Below, one piece after another: positions 60,032-64,000 of a stretch of 64,000 bases of DNA; within the stretch, counting starts at the first letter, position 1, and each line of letters begins with the position of its first letter. Made by a program: the position numbers and the translations under genes. Location of the stretch: contig OZ018415.1 of NCBI GenBank assembly GCA_963969595.1, positions 11,656,001 to 11,720,000 on the forward strand, written 5' to 3'. This stretch comes from Neckera pumila (taxonomy: Eukaryota; Streptophyta; Bryopsida; Hypnales; Neckeraceae). The notes under the pieces are model-generated. The model searched no databases and was not told where the DNA came from. It saw only the letters and a program-made list of their open reading frames with translations.

Positions 60032-60052
60032 CCCCCCCCCCCCCCCCCCCCC
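60032..60052. repeat. poly-C run of 21 bases
   Basis: An uninterrupted run of C, followed by CTCCCTCC. Such a run could also hide a length error in sequencing. Confidence 0.95.
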
Positions 60053-60117
60053 TCCCTCCTTCTCAAAATGCACCAAGAAATGCATGACATTGTTCAACAC
60101 TGACGTTGTCCCTTCTC

Positions 60118-60990
60118 TAGTCCTTAAAGTCCCAAGGCCATTTTTCTATCAAAAACCACTCAAAACTGCCATTTTGGTTGCGTTCATCCAAGAAGACAAA
60201 AAAAAATATTTTTTTAGAGTCTAATTGTAGAAACTTGTACTTCACTTGTCAAAGATCATGTAGTAAAAAGTTCATGAAGTTTTACCATATAGATTGGAAG
60301 ATATTAGCATTCAAAGTTGAAAAAGAAAGCTTTTTGAATACTAACTTGCAATTTTAGACGACTTTGACCGCCATTTGTGGAAATTTTTTGCACTACAGAC
60401 TTTGAATTTAAATTTTTTTATGTTGAGGACGTAAGTTGAAAGTCTACAAAAAAAAATTCAAAGCACACTCACTTGATTTTTATTCTTTACAAAATTGTTA
60501 AGTAGAAGTAGGTCCAAGATTGAAAGAAAAACTAAATCGTTAATAGCTCTTAGATGGGATTGAATACAATAATTCCAATGGTGAGATTGTTTTAGCAAGC
60601 AAACACAACATTTTCTAAAAAAAATTTGTAAAAAATTGTGCAAATTGCATTCAGAAATGAATCCTACAAGTTATTTTTTCAAAAAGATGCTTAGATTGCT
60701 CAAAAAACAAGATTGTCTATAAGTTGCTCATTATTAGTCCAAATAAAATGAATCGGAGCTTCACATGTAGACAACAATATAAAGTTTTAGAAAAAAAATA
60801 AAATAAGGCTTATTTTGATTTTTTGCAAAAATTTTGTGCTGCCCGCCGAGTTCAATTTGAGGCTTTTTGTGGTATAACTTTTGCTCCCAAGCACCAACTT
60901 TCCAATAAAAATTATATTCCCAAGAAACTAATCAGTTTTTCTATCTTATGGAAAAGTTTCAAAAAGTTTCACTAAATTTGGAGCCATTTA
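60118..60990. mobile_element. TTAA miniature element family A, copy 4, inverted
   Basis: The left edge (CCTTAAAGTCCCAAGGCCAT) matches the right end of family A in inverted orientation. Interior blocks GCTCCCAAGCACC and TTTTCTATCTTATGGAAAAG near 60880-60950 match the inverted left part. The final 60 bases including the outer TTAA are missing. It lies on the 5' side of the second transposase copy. Confidence 0.7.
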
Positions 60991-61070
60991 TTGAAAATGT
61001 GAAATCAAAATTTGGAAATTTTATCATGTGTGGCAAATAAAACATTTCCTAAGGATTTGGGAGGCCAGGA

Positions 61071-61661
61071 TTACTGCCTACTGCTGCAGACAAGACAGAG
61101 GCACTTCCTGGTTGGAGATGCGCTCCCTCCCTGCTCCCAAGTCGGGAACACGTTCCCCGCAAGGTGTCCGTCTGTCACTCCTGTCGGTGGAGCTTCAACA
61201 TCTGTGGAAGTGTCGACATCGGCCTCCTCCAAATTTTGTAAATTCTTTGCAATTCCATGTTGCAAGTTCAATCTCCATCTTGATTTTGCAATGTGCCTTG
61301 GATTGTGTAGTACTTCAGGAGGCCAAAGGAGATCATTGAGACTACAGAGTTCATGGGAGGAGTAGAGGCCTTCATCAAAATCATCTAAATCTAAATCTTC
61401 ACAGCTTGATTCTCTACCTTCAATTTCGTGCTCTTGGTTGTCTATGAAATCTTGGTTTAACTCGCCAATAATGTCCGTGTTGTCATTGAAAAAACTCTCT
61501 TCAGCTTGTTGTGGTAATGGAGGCACGTACAGAGGTGTGGGATAATCTTCAAGTCCTTCATCTGAGAGATTCATGGGTGATGGATTGCACCGTGGAGATT
61601 GCAAATCGAAAGGGCCTGCAAAATCTTGGGCAAGCAATCTGCAGCTTCGACGAACAGGCAA
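61071..61661 (-). CDS. acidic unknown open frame, possible N-terminus of a mobile-element protein
   Basis: One open frame of 196 codons from ATG 61661. Residues begin MPVRRSCRLLAQDFAG; the middle is rich in Asp, Glu and Ser (EGRESSCEDLDLDDFDEGLY), and the end has a CLCLVC pair. I recognise no domain. An acidic N-terminal part is common in piggyBac transposases and the frame lies upstream of the decayed copy at 58228-59987 on the same strand. A family A element separates the two, so it may be that copy's detached N-terminus or an unrelated ORF. Confidence 0.35.
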   Translation of the reverse strand: MPVRRSCRLLAQDFAGPFDLQSPRCNPSPMNLSDEGLEDYPTPLYVPPLPQQAEESFFNDNTDIIGELNQDFIDNQEHEIEGRESSCEDLDLDDFDEGLYSSHELCSLNDLLWPPEVLHNPRHIAKSRWRLNLQHGIAKNLQNLEEADVDTSTDVEAPPTGVTDGHLAGNVFPTWEQGGSASPTRKCLCLVCSSRQ

Positions 61662-62394
61662 TCCATCCCATGCAACCTATAATGACACAAATGAAATTGC
61701 ACTTAGAATTGAACATTGTAATGCAAAATTTGAAGAAACACAATTGTATAGTTATAGTGATGTACATCGTTGGTGGAAGAAGTTCTCTTGTGCCTCAACA
61801 TCACGTTCTATTGATGTACAGACAGTGCTCCAATTCACAGCATTGATCTGATTCACAGAGACAAATACAGTTTTGAATGTAGCTCTTGTGAGAGAGAGTG
61901 GCCCTTCTTGCAGTGTAGGAAGAAATTTTTGTTGGGTTGTAGACATTATGGAATTGTTTGCACAATCTCCCATGATGTACTTTGTAGGTAAGAGAGTCAT
62001 GAATTCGCACTGCCACAATTGCACTTCTTTGCAGTATTACTGGTGACAGGAGTGAAGGACAGGTTGTCATTTTAGGTTAGATTTCTACAGCTTAGAGTGC
62101 TCTAATCTACCAAATGTTGGTCGAATTTATTGCAAAAGCTTGCATTAGGAGCCACGCATTGAAATTGTAGCCTCATAGCACTAATGACTGCAAATTTTCT
62201 TGAGAATTTTGGCATTTTTGGACTCCTGCGGTCCATTCACCGTTTGCTAGCATTTCCAAATTCGTCACAACTTCTCATCAAATTGCGCCGTCAAATCTCT
62301 TGCACCTTTGCCACCTGCAGAGGATCCACAAATTTCAAGAAAATTGCCGAATTGGCCTTCAATTTGAATTGTAGAATCAAGGAGGAAGCTCGTA

Positions 62395-62640
62395 GCCAGG
62401 TGCAGCCTCACTGCGGCTCCCCCCTGACCAACTGCTGAGCAGCTCAGCCACCCGCCCTGTCTGGGGCACTCGCCGGATCGGGGGCCTCCTGTCCAACCGG
62501 AGCAGGCCTTCATTCAGCCGAGACAGGGGCTGGCGATCGGGGGTCGTCCGACCTCGCTCGGCTACAGAGCCTTCACCTGCTGCCCCAGCCAAATTCGGGC
62601 TGCAGCCTCTTTCTCCTAACCCCGCCAAAGTCAAGAAAAA
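62395..62640. other. GC-rich island in AT-rich DNA
   Basis: About 245 bp of strongly GC-rich sequence (GGCTCCCCCCTGACCAACTG, CCGGATCGGGGGCCTCCTGT) stands out from its surroundings. Open frames on the minus strand reflect composition, and no domain is seen. Confidence 0.5.
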
Positions 62641-63171
62641 ATTGGCTGACCAGCTTGCCCCTTGAGTTTGGTTTGGGCAAAAAAGTGCCATAACTTTTTC
62701 ATCCGGCATTGGATTAGAATAAAAATCACATATCCACAAACCGCCACTTTTTTCTCTTGTGCTTAATTGCTATTATTAAATTGATCAAATTTTCGTACTA
62801 TTTTATTGGCAAGTGAAAGGAGGTTTCAACATACGAAAGAATGCAACATTTGAATATTATATGCAAAAGTTATTAAAGAACAAATGGTTTCTTCTATATA
62901 GGTATATAATTGAATTTGGAGATGTATTCATAGTAAAAATGGTGGTTTAGGGTTGGTGGCTCATTTAGAAATGCCCAACTTAATTTTGCACAAAATACTA
63001 ACAAACTGTAATGTTTAATACATTGTCCTATATTTATCTATAGATGTGTCTTTTGAACCATGCATTCTCCTAAATTAAGGGACATCGTCTCTTAAAGAAC
63101 TCTAGAATCCAATGCCTTGACAATACATATATAACCTAGCTCAACAAACAGTGTGCCTCTTCAAGGAGTAG
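62641..63171. other. AT-rich intergenic stretch
   Basis: I see no gene here. A short block near 62680 (AAAAGTGCCATAACTTTTTC) resembles the inverted GCAAAAGTTATGGCA block of family A. Confidence 0.35.
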
Positions 63172-64000
63172 TTAACCCCTAAATTATGCATTGTAAGACC
63201 ATATATTGGATTCAATATTTTGTGCTCTACATTGCTATATTTTTCACTAAATATGAGAAGAAATTATTTTATTTTATTTTTTGGAATGAAGCGCCTTCTA
63301 CATTTCCTAAGATTTTCAAATTTTTAAAGGACCATTTGTACCCTCGACTCCTCGAGGGACAATTTGGGTTTAGATAAGTTCCTACTATCTCCATTTTAGT
63401 GATATTTTTTTGGTATTTTTTGAGGTTGTGTATTATTGTGCGAGCTTTGTGAATATATAATTTTAATTTTTAATTGATGCATGGGAGCAAAAGTTATGGC
63501 ACAATAAGCAAAAATAGAATTCGGTGGGCAGCACAAAAGAAATCATAAAAAATCAAAATAATTTTTTTTAAAGATTATATTTTTGTCTATATGTGAAGAT
63601 TTGTTTCATTCAATTTGGACTAATAATGAGAAAATTATGGACAATCTTAGTTTTCCAGGCAATCTAAGCATCTTCTTGAAAAAAGAACTTGTAGAACTCA
63701 TTTTTGAATGCAATTTTTTGAATTTAAAAAAAAATTGTTTGAAAAGGTTAGATTTTCTTGCTAGAACAATCTCACAGTTGGAATTATTGTGATTCAATTC
63801 CATCTAAAAGCTATAAACAATTTCATTTTTTCTTCAATCTTGAACCCACCTCTACTTACCAATTTTTTAATGAATGACATTTAATTCTTTTTTTTCCAAA
63901 TTTTTTTTGTTAGATTCTTAACTCAAAAATTTAACATAAATAAGTACAATATCAAATCAATAGTTCAAAAATTTGAACTAAAAAGATTCAAAGCCAAAAA
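63172..64000. mobile_element. TTAA miniature element family A, copy 5, running off the window
   Basis: It starts with TTAACCCCTAAA at 63172. The family sequence resumes at TAAAGGACCATTTGTACCC near 63325 and then follows copy 2 (32885) closely to the window end. The extra 145 bp (63184-63328) between duplicated TAAA motifs look like a later insertion. Confidence 0.75.

Noticed and set aside
62377..62739. 120-codon minus-strand frame in the GC-rich island
   Set aside because: It is explained by low stop-codon density in GC-rich DNA; no domain is recognised.
63172..63175. TTAACCCC at 63172 as the far end of the second piggyBac element
   Set aside because: The orientation is wrong: a right-hand end would read GGGGTTAA on this strand. 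It is the left end of a separate family A copy.
1..64000. CRISPR arrays, tRNA and rRNA genes
   Set aside because: No regular spaced direct repeats of CRISPR type were seen, and no cloverleaf or rRNA-like stretch was recognised by eye; a covariance-model search would be needed to exclude small RNA genes.

Overview
The window looks like nuclear DNA of a land plant, probably a seed-free lineage (bryophyte, lycophyte or fern). Five host genes support this: an intron-rich mitochondrial-type HSP60/CPN60, a class 3 lipase, a kinase-like protein, a QALGGH-type C2H2 zinc-finger protein (plant-specific motif), and a secreted TPD1-like cysteine-rich protein (land-plant family). The genes use GT-AG introns and lie far apart in AT-rich, repeat-filled DNA. 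The lineage call is inference; piggyBac-type transposases are not a usual part of flowering-plant genomes.

Layout. 1-7259: a less AT-rich block carrying a nearly intact piggyBac transposase frame (1492-4626, two in-frame stops), closed on the right by a TTAA-ended terminus at 7256-7259, after which the sequence becomes very AT-rich. 7390-10000: a large fold-back repeat and TTAA-bounded miniature elements. 10317-19307: minus-strand HSP60 gene in 17 exons, with one miniature element in an intron. 19990-24000: cluster of miniature inverted-repeat elements of at least three families. 25000-31600: promoter-like region, then a plus-strand lipase gene of at least nine exons with two fold-back insertions in introns. 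32885-33817: a complete 933-bp TTAA element. 35575-37451: candidate leader exons and the kinase-like gene. 38390-39870: further TTAA elements. 41427-43970: five-exon zinc-finger gene. 44375-54020: dense repeats. 55061-55531: intronless TPD1-like gene. 57055-61000: decayed minus-strand piggyBac copy with a preserved TTAA end. 61000-64000: an unassigned acidic reading frame, a GC-rich island, and the start of another TTAA element.

Main system: the window holds both piggyBac-type transposases (two broken copies) and non-autonomous elements that share the TTAA target site and the CCCCTAAA terminal motif. The end of the second piggyBac copy (57055 to about 57365) matches about 300 bp of the end of miniature family A, which links a transposase lineage to its likely non-autonomous partners. 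The host genes are otherwise ordinary housekeeping and signalling genes with no operon-like relationship.
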